Shown: positions 21,223 through 33,986 of the stretch, in pieces
Position numbering within the stretch: position 1 is the first letter of the stretch
Layout: each line of letters opens with the position of its first letter
NCBI RefSeq assembly: GCF_007565055.1
Contig: NC_044557.1
Span: forward strand, 76,456,595-76,520,594
Direction: 5' to 3'
Length of the DNA: 64,000 nucleotides
Source of the DNA: Rhinopithecus roxellana
Taxonomy: Eukaryota; Chordata; Mammalia; Primates; Cercopithecidae
Made by a program: the position numbers and the translations under genes
The notes under the pieces: generated by a model
The model's database searches: none
Told to the model about the DNA's origin: nothing
What the model saw: only the letters and a program-made list of their open reading frames with translations

Positions 21223-21523
21223 TATAGAGGTGAGCTATTTAACTTACAATGTCCCAGTAAACCCACTGTAAGTCTAAACTAAGCAGAAAATGCAATCAAT
21301 ACACATCACCTATTGAACACCATAGGTTAGCCTAGCCTACCTTAAACATGTTCAGAACACTTACATTATCCTGCAGTTAGTCAAAATCAATGAAAACTGA
21401 TTTTATAATAAAATGCTGAATATCTAATGTAATTAAATGTTATACTGAATGTGTATCCCTTTTGCATGATCATAAAGTTAAAAAATCATAAGTGGAGCCA
21501 TTATAAGCCAGGAATTATCTGTA
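21223..21523. mobile_element. MER44-like (Tigger-type) non-autonomous DNA transposon
   Basis: An insertion of about 297 bp flanked by TA (21223-21224 and 21522-21523) inside L1M. The interior includes GGTTAGCCTAGCCTACCTTA and GTTCAGAACACTTACATTAT, and the 3' part has CATAAAGTTAAAAAATCATA. This is the pattern of the MER44/Tigger7 family. TA target duplication is expected of Tc1/mariner-superfamily elements. Removing it joins GGTA with TTGTGATTTCG in line with L1M. Confidence 0.75.
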
Positions 21524-23625
21524 TTGTGATTTCGTTTTCATCTGTCTGTATTTTCTATCTTCCCTGTGACTTCTTTGATCCATTGATTGTGTTTTCTTTA
21601 ATTTTCACAAATTTGTAATTTTTCTTGTTTACTTCTGTTTCGATTTCTAACATTATCTGACAATCACAGATGAAGTTTGTATGCTGTCTATCTTTTTATA
21701 TCTATTGTGACTTCATTTGTGGCCTAACCTATGGTCTACCCTAGAAAATTTTCCATATCCACTTGAGAAAAAATGTATATGTTATTGTTGCTGTGTTTCT
21801 GAATATATCTGATAGATCTAGTTCATTGTGTTAAGTCCTCGATTTCCTTCCTTACCTTGTTTGGTTTTCCTATTCATGATCAAGAATGATGTGTTGAAGT
21901 CTGCAACTATTATTGTAAAACTGTATCCTTCTCCTTTCAAATGTCAGTTCTTGTTTCAAGATCTCTTTCTGATGGTGTGTCCTGAGGTGGGAAAATATTT
22001 ATTACTCATATCTTCTTCTTGAAGAGAATCTTTTATTAATATATAACGTTGATGTCTCTTCTAAACTTTTCTGTTATAAATGTCCTAATTTAAACTTTAA
22101 AGGACAGCTTTTCTGGACATAGGATTCTGGGTATATATTTTTTCTTTAGCACTTTGAAATCAAAAGACAGTGGGCTGATATATTCAAAGTGCTGATGAGA
22201 AATCTGCAAATAATCTTATTGAAGATTGCTTGTATGTAATTTATCCTTTCTCTCTTATTTTGATTCTCTTTTTGTCTCTGGCTTTTGAGAGTTTGATTAT
22301 AATGTGTCTTGGTGTGGGTTTCTTTGAATTCATCTTACTTGGAGTTTGTTAAACTTTTTGGATGTTGATGTTAATTTCTTTAATCAAATTTGGGGAGTTT
22401 TCAACCATTATTTTTCAAATATTTCTGAGACCCTCACAATGCATTGTTAATGGTGTCCCATAGGTGTCTTAGGTTCTGGTGGCGTTTCTTCAACCTTTTT
22501 CTTCCTATTGCTCAGGTCCAGTTGTTTTTATTGTCTTCAAGTTTGTAGATTCTTTCTTCTCCCTGCCTTTAAGTCCCTTTAGGGAATTTTTCATTATTGT
22601 ATTGTAATTTTTAGTTTCAGAATTTCTTTTTGGCTACTTTTGTGGGTTTTCTAACCCGTTATTTATATTGCCATTTTGTTCATACATTGTCTCACTGTCT
22701 TTAACCACATATTCTTTTATTTCTTTGAACATACTTTTAAAAATGTCTTTTAAAGTCTTTGTCTAAGAGATGTCATGAAGTCTGTTTCAGGGACAGTTTT
22801 TGTTTATTTTTCCTTTTGAATAGACCATATGTTACTTTTTATTATTTTGTTGAAAACGACATTTGAATCTAAAAACACAGAAATTCAAGAAATCAGATTC
22901 ACTCTCTTCCCCTGAATTTGCTGCTTTTTGTTATTGTTATTGTTTTGAATTGTTGTAGGCTACCTCTGTGCTGAGCATCAACCTAAGGTATAAACTTAAG
23001 ATTTTGTCACTTTTTTGTGAGCCTTTTCCTCTGCATATATGACCACTTTCTCGTTTTTCCTTATATGCAATTGCTATTGAATGTCCTATTCTTTAATATC
23101 TGGCTTCCAAAAAGGAAAAAGAAGAAAAATGAAGAGGAGGGGGTGAAAATAATATTAGCTCTTTAAATTCCCTGTAAGTCATTCAGCCAGAAGGGAAGGG
23201 GCTTGCAACAAGGGAGGAGGTACAATAACAATGGCCAGTCAACTCTTCTTCTGCACCTCTATGATCAGAAGCAGCAATTAGCAATCAGAGCACAGATCCC
23301 AGATATTTGGAAGACCAGATTCTTTTTGCATACTCTGGATCTGCCAAACAGCGTGCAGGTTGCTGCAGGAACATAGGCACAGCTACCCCTACTTGCCATG
23401 GGGTAGAAGGAGATTGCTAGCTACTACTGTGCTAAATGCTTAAATTGACTGAAATTAGGCCAATTTAGCATCTAAGACTTTTCCTGGAACTTGCAAGTCG
23501 TCAATAAGCTCCAGAGTTCCGAAATAGTTATGTCAGACAGATTCTGCCAGTGTAATTGTCTAGCTAGGGAGACAGATTTTTGGTGTTTTCTATTTCATCA
23601 TCTTTCCAGAATCCTCATTTGCCTT

Positions 23626-24320
23626 TCTGTTTTAGAAAAATATATGTATCTAATATTGCAAAGACCATAGCACTATAGTCCTATTCAATCAAGTTTTCTA
23701 CACATTTCTTCCATGTCATACATTTTGCAAAGCAGTGGAGCTATAAGAATGGACTGCCTTCTGGAAAAACCTTGAAATAAGTGGTAGTATACTGAAACCT
23801 AAAAATCATATTCCAATTTTCAAGTGGCGATATAAAAGGAAGTCCACTAATGCTTCATTAGTAATACTGAAATCAAGTTAAGATTTTAGGGGCCTTTGCT
23901 TATTAAAGAATCTTGTTAGAATCATATTTCATTTCTAAATAAACTAAGCATATTCTTGCAATATGTTTAGTGTTATTGTCTTTATGAAACCAGAGCAGAG
24001 AATGTAAAAATAAAAGAACAAAACCTTTTGTAAAAAACTCATTTAATTTATATTAAATCATTCCCCTGGAAAATCCAGAAAGTGAATTTTTTTTTTTTTT
24101 TTTGGAAATAATGTATAACCATTGAGAAATCTCTTACACTATTTTGATGCAGAGGGAGCTGGGAAGCAGAAAATGAGTATAGAACAAACTTCAATTTGCA
24201 AGTTAAGGACCTTCAGGGCAAAAGTATAAGGTGCTCCTTGAAAAATGTTGGGCTTGGTACTTAAGTAGAATACAATAAAAGCCACAAGATACTGGACCAT
24301 ATTCTAGAAATTCTGTGTTT
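23626..24320. other. AT-rich sequence without recognised features
   Basis: Beyond the L1M 5' end I recognise no gene or transposon. A T run of about 18 lies at 24089-24106. Confidence 0.45.
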
Positions 24321-24631
24321 AAATTTCGAGACTGTTTGTTTGAGACAGTCTCATTCTGTCGCCCAGGCTGGAGTGCAGCGGTGTGATCTCGGCTCACTGC
24401 AACCTCTGCCCCCTGAGTTCATGAGATTCTCCTGCCTCAGCCTCCCGAGTAGCTGGGATTACAGGCGCCCATCACTACACCCAGCTAATTTTTGTATTTT
24501 TAGTAGAGACGGGATTTCACCATGTTGGCCAGGCTGGTCTCTAATGCCTGACCTCAGGTGATCAGTGCACCTCGGCCTCCCAAAGTGCTGGGATTACAGG
24601 AGTGAGCCACCACACCCAGCCAAATTTCTAG
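24321..24631 (-). mobile_element. Alu SINE with 10-bp TSD
   Basis: Reverse-oriented dimeric Alu (24333-24621). The tail is reduced to TTTGTTTGAG. The TSD AAATTTCGAG (24321-24330) recurs as AAATTTCTAG (24622-24631), one mismatch. Confidence 0.95.
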
Positions 24632-24814
24632 GCTTCTAATTTTGTTAATATATCCAAATGTGATGGAGTTATCTGAGTTTGACTTATACTACCTAACTAC
24701 AAAAATGTGAGTAAAACACATAAAAAGCCAGCTTATTGATATAATAAATACAACTAAGATTGAAAAATGATGAAATTTAACATGTTTTTGTAATTAAAAA
24801 TACAAACTGAATAC

Positions 24815-25660
24815 CTGTATTAAGCCCAGTTCTAGTTGTTGCACTATGGCATGATTTCAATATACTCAAGTTTTCTTCTCACATATAATAAAAAATGCTT
24901 AATATTTATGGCAAACGAAAACAAATGGTGGTAAATAGTTTTTGAATAATTAAAATAAGTGCCATAAAGGAAAGTGATTGGACGGCTAGTTTAAATGAGA
25001 TTGTCGTGAAAAATTTTCTTGAGAAGGTGCTGTTGTAAGTTGAGGCATAAATGTCAAAAGACAAATCCTTAAGGAGATGGATACCCAGTTACCCTGATGT
25101 GATTATTATACATTGTATGCCTGTACCAAAACATCACATGTATCCCATAAAGGTATACATCTCTTATGTAACCACAATAACTTAAAAAAATAAAGTCATT
25201 TAAAAAAGCATTATAAACATTGGGGATGTTTATGGAAAAATATTAAGGTAGAAACATTTTGACGTATTGATGAAAGCAGAAATGACCAGTGTGGCTAATG
25301 CAGAGTGAAGAAGGCAAAGTGAAGTAGACCAGGGCAGATTACATAAGATCTGGTTATAATAGGCAGTTTAGATTTTATTCCTAAGTGCAATTGGAAAGCC
25401 CTGGAGAGTTTTAAGCAGGAAGGTGACATAATAATGTATGTTTTTAGAAAGACAATTATAACTGTGGGGTAGTGATTTGACTGGCAGCAAGAATGGAATC
25501 AGAGGAAAGATTTCGGAGACTGCTGTGGTATTCCAAACTAGAGATGACAGCAATTTGGCCTAGAGAATTAGAGGAGATGAAGAGAAATCAATTCAGAATA
25601 TCTTTTCACAAGAGATTTGAAAGAACATGGAGATGGTGTGTGCATGTATCATTTAAGATA
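24815..25660 (-). mobile_element. LINE-2 (L2) 3' ORF and UTR, reverse orientation, interrupted
   Basis: The minus strand encodes a diverged L2 ORF segment: LLKTLQGFPIALRNKI (about 25370-25415) matches the conserved L2 motif LLKTLQWLPIALR. Further 3' UTR matches lie at 24940-25065 on the other side of an L1 tail inserted at 25070-25197. All frames are broken; this is an ancient mammalian copy. Confidence 0.75.
25070..25197 (+). mobile_element. Short L1MA-type 3' end inserted in L2
   Basis: GATGGATACCCAGTTACCCT, GATGTGATTATTATACATTG and ATGCCTGTACCAAAACATCA form the characteristic 3' end of L1MA-age elements, followed by AAAAAAATAAAG. Only the last ~125 bp were inserted. Confidence 0.8.
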
Positions 25661-25910
25661 CTTTCAAATTCAGCAATAAAATGTCTAATTGAAACAGGCT
25701 TAAACAATCTCTGAAACAAGAAATACGGAACCAGGGCTTTCCAAATTTATAAATAAAACCAAGGATCCAGAATGTTTCTGTCTGTTTACAATTTCAATTG
25801 TCAAAATTATTGACTTGATTGTTAGGCTTGTTCTCTCCTAATCATAAATGGCTGATACAGATACATCTCATATATACGTGGCAATTTACAGAAGAGGGAA
25901 GAAGAGATAA

Positions 25911-26235
<325 letters not shown>

Positions 26236-26938
26236 TGTACTTATTTTTTAATGAAAAATATTTTTCTCCAGAAGCTACAGTGCAAACTTCCTTCCAGGAC
26301 TCATTGGCTGTGACTGAAATTCATATTTATGCTGTATGATAAAGGGCACAGAAGCCAGGTTGACTCTGGCAATTTTAGTTTCGCTTATGGGTGATGGACT
26401 CTGCAAGACAGGATGTGGAAGACGGAAGTAGTTATTGGACAGGTAACCAACATTATCTGTCACAAAATGTAAGGAAAAAGAGCTAATGATAACTCATAGA
26501 TGGTTTGCTTAATTGCAACAATGGTGGTGCTACTTGCAGAAATGGAGAAGGCTGGAGAAAGAGCTTATATCAAAGGGAAAATCTTTTAGGTCTATTATAT
26601 ATCGATGTGGGTATTTTAGTTATGCAGTTATGTATATCAGCTTTGAGTATGAGAGATATATGAGAGATAAAATTTGCTGAATATTGCAACATTACTTTTG
26701 AAACCACTGCTATGAATATGTATTTAAAATACATACATTTAAGGATATACTATGCACCATAAACCAAATGTGAAAGGTAAGTTAAAATTTCTTAATCTAT
26801 ACTTTTAAAAAGTGACCATTCCCTGTCTTGTGTCTCATTGGCGTAGGAGACCAGAGAAACACTGCCTGCCACATATGAGCATTTGATTCAGTAGACGACA
26901 CTTCCTTTCTTGAAAACATTGTCTTTAATCCATGATGC
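26236..26938. other. Sequence without recognised features
   Basis: No gene or repeat recognised. The 62-codon minus-strand frame at 26275-26463 has no domain. Confidence 0.45.
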
Positions 26939-27345
26939 AATATGTGTTAGTCAATTTTTGCATTGCTATACAGGAATACCTGAGTTTGGATAATGTATAA
27001 AGAACAGAGATTTAATTGGCTCATTTCTACAGACTGTACAGGAAGCATGTTGTTGGCATCTGATTCTGGTGAGAGCCTCAGGAAGCTTTTATTCATGGTG
27101 GAAGGTGAAGGGGGAGGAGGAACATCACAAGGTGAGAGCAGGAGCTAAGTCTGGGAGCTCTATCAAGGCTGGAGATAGCATTCAAAACCACAGGATTATG
27201 TGAGCCTCCAAGGAAAAGTTTATAGATTTTGAAGATAAGAAGTCCCATGCCAGAGTCTTGCTATATGACAACATTTAGAAGTCAAACACAAGAAAATGAC
27301 TCAGAAAAGGACACCAAGGAGGCCTGTCATAGCCAGTTACATACC
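26939..27345 (-). mobile_element. MaLR LTR (MST/THE1-like), reverse orientation
   Basis: On +, GTGTTAGTCAATTTTTGCAT, ATACCTGAGTTTGGATAATG and ATTCATGGTGGAAGGTGAAG follow the reverse complement of MST/THE1 LTRs in order. The far part (27180-27345) is more diverged, so that boundary is approximate. Confidence 0.65.
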
Positions 27346-27349
27346 TCAG

Positions 27350-27735
27350 GGCACCTCAACAATAGTTAAATTTTAACAATCATTTCTAATAAATTTACTT
27401 TAGTGTTTATTCTTTATTGCTTGCTCAATGACATTTTATTTTAATCTTTCCCTTTAGAGTGACTTTTTAAAAAGTGATTATAAAACATAACCCTAGAAAT
27501 GCTTACTTAGAAAATCATTACCATCTGTATTTGTTAGAATGATATTTGGGAAGATGTAACAGAAAAACCCAAAGAAGCTGTGATTTACGTAGGATTGAAA
27601 CTGTGTCTCTACATATAAATAAACACAGGCAGCTCAGAGCTGATCTGATGGCTACAGGATTGTCAAGTCCCAGGTTTCTTCTGCCAGTTTTAGTGGGCCA
27701 CCTCATGCTTCAAAGCAGAATGTTTTAAAAATACT
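27350..27735. other. Sequence without recognised features
   Basis: No repeat or gene recognised. Overlapping 60-codon frames on both strands (27518-27728) look like chance. Confidence 0.45.
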
Positions 27736-27743
27736 TCCACTCT

Positions 27744-28070
27744 GGCCGAGCGTGGTGGCTCACTCCTGTAATCCCAGCACTCTGGGAGGTGGATATGGGC
27801 TGATCACTTGAGGCCAGGAGTTTGAGACCAGCCTGGCCAACATGGTGAAACCCCATCTTTACTAAAAACACAAACATCAGTCAGGCATGGTGGTGCATGC
27901 CTGTAATCACAGCTACTCAGGAGGCTAAGGCACAAGAATCACTTGAAACCGGGGGATGGAGGCTACAGAGAGCCGAGATTGCACCACTGCACTCCAGCCT
28001 GGGAGACAGACCAAGACTCTGTCTCAAACAAAAACAAAAACAAAACAACAACAACAACAACAACAAAAAG
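27744..28070 (+). mobile_element. Alu SINE with (CAA)n tail
   Basis: Starts GGCCGAGCGTGGTGGCTCAC with both arms. The tail has evolved into CAAAAACAAAAACAAAACAA followed by (CAA)n. A short TSD, TCCACT, lies at 27736-27741 and 28071-28076. Confidence 0.95.
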
Positions 28071-28076
28071 TCCACT

Positions 28077-30690
28077 TGTTTCATACCACTGGCCAGAAAT
28101 TAGAAATCATGCCTCCTCTCACTGTAAGAATAGTTGGGAAGTACAGTTCTTTATTTTAAGTGGCCATGTGTACAACTCTAAGTCTCTATTCCTGAGAGAA
28201 CTGAGAATAGATGGGGGGAGAACAAGTCTTTGCTGCTTCATCTAATGACAGCTCCCTAAATAACCTTAAAGTATTTCTTAGACCACCTTTCATACATGAA
28301 AATCTGAAATGTTAGGTTAGTAAAGTGACTACTGTCACAGTAAAGTCAGAATTGAAGATGCTAATCAAACATTTCAACTTACATGTTCACCTCAAAAATC
28401 CTATGATTTTTCTTTCTGTATTATGTAATAGTGAAACTTACCTGTTTATGGAATCTCATTTGGCTATATAATTGGTGAAATATTCAACATCAAGTGCTGT
28501 CCTGAAACATATGTAGATTACTAGACATTGTCCTTACTGTTGCTTCACATCAGTGCTTCTGTCAGTTAGGGAACAGCACCTGTTTATATCAATGTAATAA
28601 TATATATAGAAAGATTCAAAGTTCTGAATAATGTTAAACTATTCCCATATCCACTTTCCAAAGGTAGAGTAAACAAGCACTTTTTAATATTAGTGAAACA
28701 TTATATATAAATGTATTCAATATTGAATATATGAGGTCTGAATACCTATAACTACTATATAAATAATATATAAAGATGCTTTACATGTATGTATATATAT
28801 AAAGATGTGGTGCTTGTTAAATGGCATATAATAGTTGACAATTAAAAATCTAGGAAAATAAAAAAATACACACATGATGGATCAAACTTTGGTCACAAAG
28901 TCTGATTTAGGCTTTAACTACGTAGAAACAATTCTCAGGCAAAAGCAACTTAAAGAGTGTTTTAGTAAGGGTCAAAAATTCTATAGATCATCACATGATT
29001 TAACACTTATAAAGTGTACTGTACCTGAGTCACATCCTTCATGCAATTAAAAGAAAGGTTGCTGATATTTCTAGCAATTAGGAAACATCTGCTTATAAAA
29101 TACCGTTAATATAAATATTTAAAGTAAGTGGCAGAATTTTAAAGAATGTTTTTCTTCACAGATATCATTTCCCAAAAGGGGACTGCTAAGATATAATTCT
29201 GACTTAAATAGTTTTCAAATTATGATACATCTAAATAGAGCTGGTTGATGAGTCAATTAGTAGATGATAACAAAATAAATATTCCCCAGAGTGAGAGGTC
29301 TCCTACCTAACCCTGATCAAGTTTGGACAGAGGAAGATGGCTTATTTATAGACTGTAATCAACTTTGTGATTTTTTGAATGCTGAAGAGAGGGAAAAATA
29401 TAAATTTAAAATCTATTTGCCAGCATTCTACTAGTATGCTTTCAATATAGGGAGAAAATCCCATGCTACTGGTTCTGGAAGATCCAGCTTTCAATGTATG
29501 TGGGGATATTACCACTGGTTAACTTCTGTAGATACCCGTAAAAGATGTAGGTCCTTTTATTTATTTACTTTTTTTCTTGCACTGCTCTAGAACTAAGAAT
29601 ATGGATGCAATAGTAGTCAAAGAATAGTTAACTCTTAAAAAAACAAAAAAACAAAAAAAGACAAAGAAGAAACTTCTAAACTGCTCAGGAGGTCTGATTC
29701 TAATGCCAGAAGGGGAAGAAAACAAGATTAAGGTGTAAACTGAATTTCCATGTTCACTGTTACCCATGTATTTACTGCCATAGACTGTATTTTTAAAATT
29801 ATTTTCCCCCAAAATAATAATAGTAATAATGAAAACACACTAAACACACACATTGGCACTCATACTTCTAAAAGTAAAAAAATTAAAAATAGCAAAAAAG
29901 CTATCTCCTGCCTTTTAAACTATGCTTGTCTTTTTAAACTATGTATTTAAAAGATAAGGTTTTTCCAACTATGAAGAGACATGCATCTCCTTACGGTTTC
30001 AGTTGGTTATGCTCAATTGCTTTTACATTCAAACATTATAAAACATACCTTTACTGGTAAAATTATAAATAATATTTTTCCATATATTTAATGATAAACA
30101 TTTTCTTGATATGTTGTGCTAAATGAGCCAGTAGAATTGATGACAGAAGTATTTATTTTCTTGAATCTGAAAGTACCCTGCTGTTCAGAGATCAAATGCA
30201 AAATGGGGACCTGGGGACTCTGGACAGTGGGGTTACTTGTTTAGTCTTTTTTTTAACGTGAGTTCTATTATTGCTGCCACACTCTCATATACTGGAACAA
30301 GATCATCACAGTTCTTAGATTCTTACCCGCAGAGTAATTTCTTCAAATATTTCTAGGCAAAGGTACTTGGTTGCAAATTCAGTGTTTATTGTTTCTGAAT
30401 ATTTCCTCTGTAAAGTTTTAACTTCTATAACACCAGATTTAGAAGACACACACTTTGAAAAAGAATCTTTACATTTTTTATATTAAATTAGCACAAGAAA
30501 TCCGCATTGTCAGTGGGTAATGACCTCCTTCTCTTCATCTATTGATTATGTTTTCTGGTTTATTTTCTCTCTATTCAATATCTTCTAGGTAAATTGACCT
30601 TTCCTCACCCCAAACTCATTTTTGTTGAATAAGTGACCTTGCTATAATTTCTTGTGGGCATAGGGAATTTTCATCTCTGTGGATTAAAAT
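28077..30690. other. Long AT-rich stretch, no gene or repeat recognised
   Basis: About 2.6 kb, the longest run in the window without an element I can name. It contains small TATA-rich patches (28590-28620, 28780-28805) and an A-rich run (29638-29660). No splice-site pairs or RNA genes stood out. It may hold repeats too diverged to recognise by eye. Confidence 0.4.
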
Positions 30691-30692
30691 TT

Positions 30693-30698
<6 letters not shown>

Positions 30699-30744
<46 letters not shown>
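30699..30744. repeat. Uninterrupted (CA)23 microsatellite
   Basis: 46 bases of pure CA dinucleotide directly upstream of an LTR; length is likely polymorphic. Confidence 0.98.
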
Positions 30745-30747
<3 letters not shown>

Positions 30748-30777
30748 TTGTGTATATGGGAAAAACAGCACTTCCAA

Positions 30778-31545
30778 GTGTTTTTGCTCCTATAAGATTG
30801 AAACTGGCTTTGCAGAAATTAGGACAGTGAGAGAAATCTGACATAGAAAAATTATGATAGTGAAAGAAATCTGACCTAACTCACTCCATCTTGCTTCCAA
30901 TCTCCAAGCTATTTTTGTTTATTTCTGGGCATAGGCCAAGCTAGCTACTATGGGAGAAGTTTTGTTTATAGTTTAACTTTAAAACATAACAACATAATAA
31001 TAGCCACTTCCTGAAACTAATCCCTTTGCTCAAGGACCCAAACCACTTTTGTAGAACTAACAAATTAGCCACAAAGTTAAAATTATGGTGCAGGAGTCAA
31101 GTAGCCAGAGGTCACAGGATTTGTAATCTCTCCAATTGATCCTATAGATAACATCACTATTTTAAAACCTAAAATTGGTGTTTGAGGTATTTTCCAGACA
31201 CTGCATTCCAGTGGACCAGCTGGTGCCACTTGAACTGGAAACCCATACCAAGAAACTAACTTGTTTGGTCTTGTGATCCGAACCCAGGAACTGACTCACG
31301 GCAGCTTTGATCCCCTATGATTTCATCCTCAATCCAACGTCCCCCACTCCCTACCCACCTGCCTGCCAAACTCTCCTTGAAAAACCCTAACGTCTGAGAT
31401 TTCAAGGAGGATGATTTGAGTAATTTCTCTCATCCTTCTGCTTGGCTAGACTTGTGATTATTTAACCCTTTCTCTACTGCAATACCACTGCCTCAGTAAA
31501 GTGGTTTTACCTGTTCAGCAGGCAAGAAGGACCCACAATTTGACT
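30778..31545 (+). mobile_element. ERV1-class solo LTR
   Basis: A ~770-bp block with an LTR-like layout: GGCTTTGCAGAAATTAGGAC, CTCACTCCATCTTGCTTCC, a C-rich central part, CCTTGAAAAACCCTAACGTC, then TTTCTCTACTGCAATACCAC and an end near CAGGCAAGAAGGACC. I recognise the type as a primate ERV1 LTR but cannot name the family. No TSD was established, and no gag, pol or env sequence adjoins it. Confidence 0.55.
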
Positions 31546-31599
31546 AATTTAGACGAATCCATCTCATAGTTTCTTTATGCTATGGAAAACCTATCCCTA

Positions 31600-31790
31600 T
31601 ATATGTTTTCATATGCTTTTAAATATTGAAGTTTAGCTTTTCACAGTTAGGTCTTTGATCCAATCCATCTAGAATTCTTTTTGTGAACTAAGTGAGCTAA
31701 AGATATCATTTTCTTATTTTTGCATGGTTAGAAAGATTTTCCAGCACAATTATCTGATTTAATGGGACTATTGAGGAAGTTTAAAATATG
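31600..31790 (-). mobile_element. Old L1M ORF2 fragment
   Basis: Antisense L1M pattern: GTCTTTGATCCAATCCATCT, ATTTTTGCATGGTTAG and TTTTCCAGCACAATTATCTG. Short and diverged. Confidence 0.6.
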
Positions 31791-32014
31791 GCCCATCTAC
31801 AGAATTTTTTCTAGGAAAAAAGATGGTGTCCGAAATGTTTAAACATATTTGGGTTTAATCCTCTACCCTCTGAAACAATGTTTGGACACACTAGTCCTCG
31901 GTAGAAGTTTATCTTTCCTTCTATCACTGACACAGAATAAAAAGGATCTTGACTTAACCAGACATCCTTTCTTGAAGAAAAAAAAAAAAAGGTTATCTCT
32001 AAGTCAATATTTAC

Positions 32015-32680
32015 AAGTCACAAGCATGAGAAAAGGGAATGTTTATATACTGTTGACAGGAATATGAAATAGTTCAGCCTCTGTGAAAGCTTGGAGTTTT
32101 CTCAAAGAATGAACAATAAAATTGCCATTTGATCTAGCAATCTCATTACTGGGTATATACCCAAAGGAAAATAAACTGCTCTACCAAAGAGACACCTCCA
32201 TTCGCATGTTTATTGCAGCGCTATTCACAACAGCAAAGACATGGAATCAACCTTGGTGCCCATCAGTGGTAGATTGGATAAAGAAAATATGGTACATGTA
32301 CACTATGGAATACTATGCAGCCATAAAAATAGAAAAATCATGTCCTTTGAAGCAACATGAATGTAGCTGGAGGCTATTATTCTAAGTGAATTAATGGAGA
32401 AACAGAAAATCAAATACCATATGTTTTCAACTGTAACAGTTTAGTGGGAGCTAAACTTTGGGTACAAATGGATGTCAAGATAGGACAAATAGACACTAGG
32501 GACTCTGAAAAGAGGGAAGCAGGGAGTGGGGCAAGGGTTGAAAAACTACCTGTTGGGTAACATGTTCACTATTTAGGTGACAGGATCAATGGACGCCCAA
32601 ATCTCAGCATCATGCAATATATCCATGTCACAAACATGCACATGCCCCTCCTGAATCTAAAATAAATAAAAACAGCAACA
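32015..32680 (+). mobile_element. L1 3' end (L1PB/L1MA-type)
   Basis: The end of ORF2 and the 3' UTR: an 87-codon frame (32122-32385) reads [42 protein letters not shown], which is the ORF2p C-terminus. The 3' UTR follows to about 32668 (CTAAAATAAATAAAAAC). Strongly 5'-truncated (about 660 bp). Confidence 0.92.
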
Positions 32681-32819
32681 GATCCAAAAAGTGATAAGCA
32701 CTTCTCTTATACTCTGTACTAATCAACATAATCTAACCTGTAGAAAAATTATGCAAAAAGTGGTTATGGTGATTTCTAAATGTTAGTTATTCCATACTAA
32801 TACCAAGATTTGGCTCAGT

Positions 32820-33370
32820 AGACAGTTTCAGGTACAGATGGTAGAGCAATGAGTAAGACAGTCAAAGTCCCTGAACTCTAGAACCAAAATCAACAAAGGA
32901 AGGAAGACCAAACAAAATTAGGTACATTAACAAATAAGACTATATTTACGGAGTGCTGGAGAATAATGTGATGGGCATTGGCTACTTAGATAGGGTGAAA
33001 GGGGAAGAAATACTTTAATTGACAAGCGACCTGAGACCTCAGTAATCAGAATGAGCCTGGCATGCTAGACTTAAAGAAAAAAATGCTTCAGGTTGAGGAT
33101 GTAGTATACGCAAACAATGCGCTTAGATGTGCTTAAGGAAGAATGAGAAGCCTAGTGTGGCTAGAATGCAGGAAGCCAGGAGATATGAAGTCAAGGAAGC
33201 ACATATATGTAAGAAATATTAATTTTATTCTAAGTGCAGGTGTAAACACTTGGATAGTTTTAAGTAGTAATGTGGTTTGTTTTGGTTTAAGTTTCAAATG
33301 ATTCCTCTGGATGATGGGAGACAAAGTTGGCCTAATGGTGACCAATTACGAAGGTGTTATAGATTTTATA
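32820..33370 (-). mobile_element. LINE-2 (L2) fragment, reverse orientation
   Basis: The minus strand reads LLLKTIQVFTPALRIKL (33225-33280 region), the L2 ORF end, followed downstream by 3' UTR-like sequence down to about 32820. Ancient and frame-broken. Confidence 0.7.
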
Positions 33371-33490
33371 GTACCCTAGGCAGAAATATTTGAGTCTTGG
33401 ACTAAGGTTAATTGTACTAACCGATAATTATATATACAATACATATTTATAATATATGAGAGAAAAAGTGTATATTAATATATATGTACA

Positions 33491-33838
33491 CAGTCAGCCT
33501 TCCATATCCATGGGTTTTTAATCTGTAAGTTCAACCAACCACAGATTAAAAATATTATTTTTAAAAGTTCCATCTGTACTAAATATGTACAAATTTTTTT
33601 ATTGCTATAATTCTCTAAATACAGTATGACAACTATTTACATAGTATTTACATTGTATTAAGTATTATAAGTAATCTATATATTATTTAAGTATACAAAG
33701 TAAAAGAAAGAAATGAATACAAAAAATGTGCATAGGTTATATGCAAATACTACACAATTTTATATAAGGAACTTAAGCATCTGGTATCTATAGGAGGTCC
33801 TGGAACCAATCTTCCATGGAGACCAAGGGACAAGTTTG
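33491..33838 (+). mobile_element. MER2-like (Tigger-type) DNA transposon
   Basis: Starts CAGTCAGCCTTCCATATCCA and ends near GGAGACCAAGGGACAAG, with interior ACAACTATTTACATAGTATT and GTCCTGGAACCAAT. These match the MER2 non-autonomous family in order and in length (about 345 bp). The 3' terminus runs into a GT repeat, so the TA target duplication is unclear. Confidence 0.82.
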
Positions 33839-33986
33839 TGTGTGTGTGTGTGTGTGTGTATGTATATATATATATGTGTGTATATATATATATTATGAAG
33901 GTGACTTACTAAGAAAGACAAGAGAAAAACAGAAGCGGTCATTGATATTTTGACGCGCATGTGTGTGTGTGTGTGTGTGTGTGTGT
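33836..33986. repeat. (GT)n/(TA)n compound and second (GT)n microsatellite
   Basis: 33836-33893 is (GT)n passing into TATATA; 33961-33986 is pure (GT)13. They are separated by about 67 bp of other sequence. Confidence 0.93.

Larger units (their letters stand above)
19554..23625 (-). mobile_element. Old L1M element with 5' end, carrying three nested insertions
   Basis: On the minus strand the element runs from its 5' UTR start near 23620 (TCTGGAAAGATGATGAAATA, the usual L1M start) through the 5' region (22300-22450, with antisense GTGTCTTGGTGTGGGTTTCT) into ORF2 up to the reverse transcriptase region at 19560-20180. The frame is heavily degraded. It has been split by an L1 3' tail (20180-20312), an Alu (20821-21182) and a MER44-like DNA element (21223-21523). 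Its 3' end is missing. Confidence 0.85.
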
